Assembly (NCBI GenBank): GCA_913060895.1
Contig: CAJXSN010000002.1
Location: forward strand, 186,001-250,000
Reading direction: 5' to 3'
DNA from: an uncultured Sphingomonadaceae bacterium
GTDB taxonomy: Bacteria > Pseudomonadota > Alphaproteobacteria > Sphingomonadales > Sphingomonadaceae
DNA: 64,000 bases
Made by a program: the position numbers and the translations under genes. The notes under the pieces were generated by a model. The model saw only the letters and a list, made by a program, of their open reading frames with translations. It did no database searches and had not been told where the DNA came from. Below, piece by piece: positions 62,965-64,000 of the stretch (the stretch's first letter is position 1; every line of letters begins with the position of its first letter).

Positions 62965-64000
62965 TTATCCAAGTGGGCGTTCAGCAAGAGGATCGCTATC
63001 AGCAACCCTTTCGTCAGACCGTATTCCTGCACCAACATTCAATCGAATAGCCAGCCAGTTGATCGTCGGACCCTGAATAATGCTCGACATCAGGACCACG
63101 AAAAACACGATATTGAATATTGCGAAAGCGCTGGGAACCCCGGCAACCATCGGGAATGTCGCGAGGACGATCGGTACGGCGCCTCGCAGGCCCGCCCAGG
63201 ACACGAAGAGCTTCGCCCTCCAGTCGAACTGGCGAAACGGTGCAAGACAAATGAATACACTCATCGGGCGCGCGACGAGCATCAGGATGAATGTGATGGC
63301 CAAGCCCGGTGCAATCACGTCCTCCAGATTTGAAGGCGTGATGAGCAGGCCGAGCGTCAGGAACATCACGACCTGTGCAAGCCAGGCCATGCCGTCTTGA
63401 AAGGTCGAAACGATGTGACGTGCTCGGTATATCCGATTTCCGGCCACCAGTCCGGCGATGTAAGCTGCCAGGAAGCCGTTCCCGCCCAGTACTTCGGCCA
63501 AACCATAGGCGATGAGAGCCGCCGCGATAGAAATAACGAAGGCCAGGCCGCCATGCTTGTACTGAGTGCGTTTTAACACCTCTGGCAGGAGGTATCCTAC
63601 GCCCAGTCCGATGCCGACCCCCACTGCCATCTGGATGGCGAAGGCGGGAAACATGGATAGCGGGGAAGTGTCCGGTACGGTTATGAAGAGGATTGCCGCG
63701 CCGACCAGAAAAATGGCCATTGGATCGTTTGAGCCTGATTCCACTTCGATGACTGCAGGAACGTCACCATGAAGATCGAGCCCGGTAGAGCGCAGGATTG
63801 CAAACACTGCGGCCGCATCGGTGGACGCCACGATCGCGCCCAATAAGAAGCCTTGGTAGGGACCAAAACCGAGTATCAAAACCGATGCCAGCGCAACGAT
63901 CCCCGCGCTTATCAGCACGCCGAGTGTGGCGAGAATCAATGCGGGCATCGCGACGCGTCGAACATCGCGCCAGTCCGTGTCGAGACCACCGGAAAACAGG
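62965..64000 (-). CDS. CPA1-type K+/H+ (Na+/H+) antiporter, partial (start outside window)
   Basis: The visible portion, at least 345 codons, continues past the window edge: upstream of the MPALILATL methionine the frame reads LFSGGLDTDWRDVRRVA, a conserved stretch of NhaP2/CvrA-type antiporters. The ion-binding segment with Ser-Thr-Asp (ASTDAAAVFAIL) and Asn-Asp (SGSNDPMAIFL) is intact, and SWAGLRGAVPIVLA follows. It has about eleven or more helices in all. The short C-terminus ends soon after the last helix, so no TrkA-C regulatory domain is present on this side. It probably exports K+ or Na+ for pH or osmotic balance. Confidence 0.9.
   Translation of the reverse strand, partial: LFSGGLDTDWRDVRRVAMPALILATLGVLISAGIVALASVLILGFGPYQGFLLGAIVASTDAAAVFAILRSTGLDLHGDVPAVIEVESGSNDPMAIFLVGAAILFITVPDTSPLSMFPAFAIQMAVGVGIGLGVGYLLPEVLKRTQYKHGGLAFVISIAAALIAYGLAEVLGGNGFLAAYIAGLVAGNRIYRARHIVSTFQDGMAWLAQVVMFLTLGLLITPSNLEDVIAPGLAITFILMLVARPMSVFICLAPFRQFDWRAKLFVSWAGLRGAVPIVLATFPMVAGVPSAFAIFNIVFFVVLMSSIIQGPTINWLAIRLNVGAGIRSDERVADSDPLAERPLG

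Overview
The window is a gene-dense alphaproteobacterial chromosome segment, most likely from the Erythrobacteraceae (order Sphingomonadales). The strongest clue is the LOV-HTH gene at 10752, whose product closely resembles EL222 of Erythrobacter litoralis. Supporting clues are a C4-pathway 5-aminolevulinate synthase, an OxyR with an Escherichia-like redox pair, the order pyrH-frr-uppS-cdsA-dxr-rseP-bamA-ompH-fabZ, and frequent overlapping start/stop codons (ATGA, GTGA, TTGA, TGATG). I see no prophage, integrase, insertion sequence, rRNA operon or CRISPR array. No stretch over 300 bases lacks a gene.

Layout. 1-5.3 kb: a cut-off Myb/SANT-like gene, topA, a small membrane protein, a GIY-YIG gene framed by inverted 31-nt palindromic repeats, then dprA and plsY. 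5.4-11.4 kb (+): murI, hemA, a nitroreductase, a PAS-GGDEF-EAL-PilZ protein and the blue-light regulator. 11.5-16.9 kb: an ornithine decarboxylase-type enzyme, carboxy(nor)spermidine decarboxylase and its dehydrogenase, interrupted by lemA and a DUF3137 gene. 17-18.9 kb (+): a threonine dehydratase-like enzyme and two tandem MAPEG proteins. 18.9-24.8 kb (-): trxB, a tyrosine phosphatase, and a trehalose block otsB-GH15-otsA. 24.8-28.1 kb (-): tRNA-Met, a 2H phosphoesterase, mltG, fabF, acpP. 28.4-38 kb: a stress-type four-helix-bundle gene with a candidate EcfG promoter, aspS, rnd, oxyR, a PilZ protein, pgsA, an LplT-like transporter, a TPP enzyme and an EVE protein.

38-43.7 kb (+): a second GGDEF-EAL protein, then dapF-mtaB-ftsY and yciB. 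43.9-50.8 kb (-): kup and a complete, tightly overlapping ccmCDEFGHI cytochrome c maturation operon that includes a 46-codon ccmD. 50.9-53.5 kb: a Leu/Phe-type dehydrogenase, tRNA-His, a prolyl 4-hydroxylase-like oxygenase with a small overlapping partner, and rpmE. 53.6-62.7 kb (-): the envelope/isoprenoid/translation cluster. 63-64 kb: a K+/H+ antiporter cut by the window edge.

Most of the content is housekeeping. The least ordinary parts are the repeat-bounded GIY-YIG unit (3186-3565), the pairing of an EL222-type photoreceptor with a multidomain cyclic di-GMP protein, an unusual Cys in that LOV domain, an EF-hand loop inside an OmpH/Skp-like chaperone, and dispersed CTTCGACAAG-type repeats next to essential genes.
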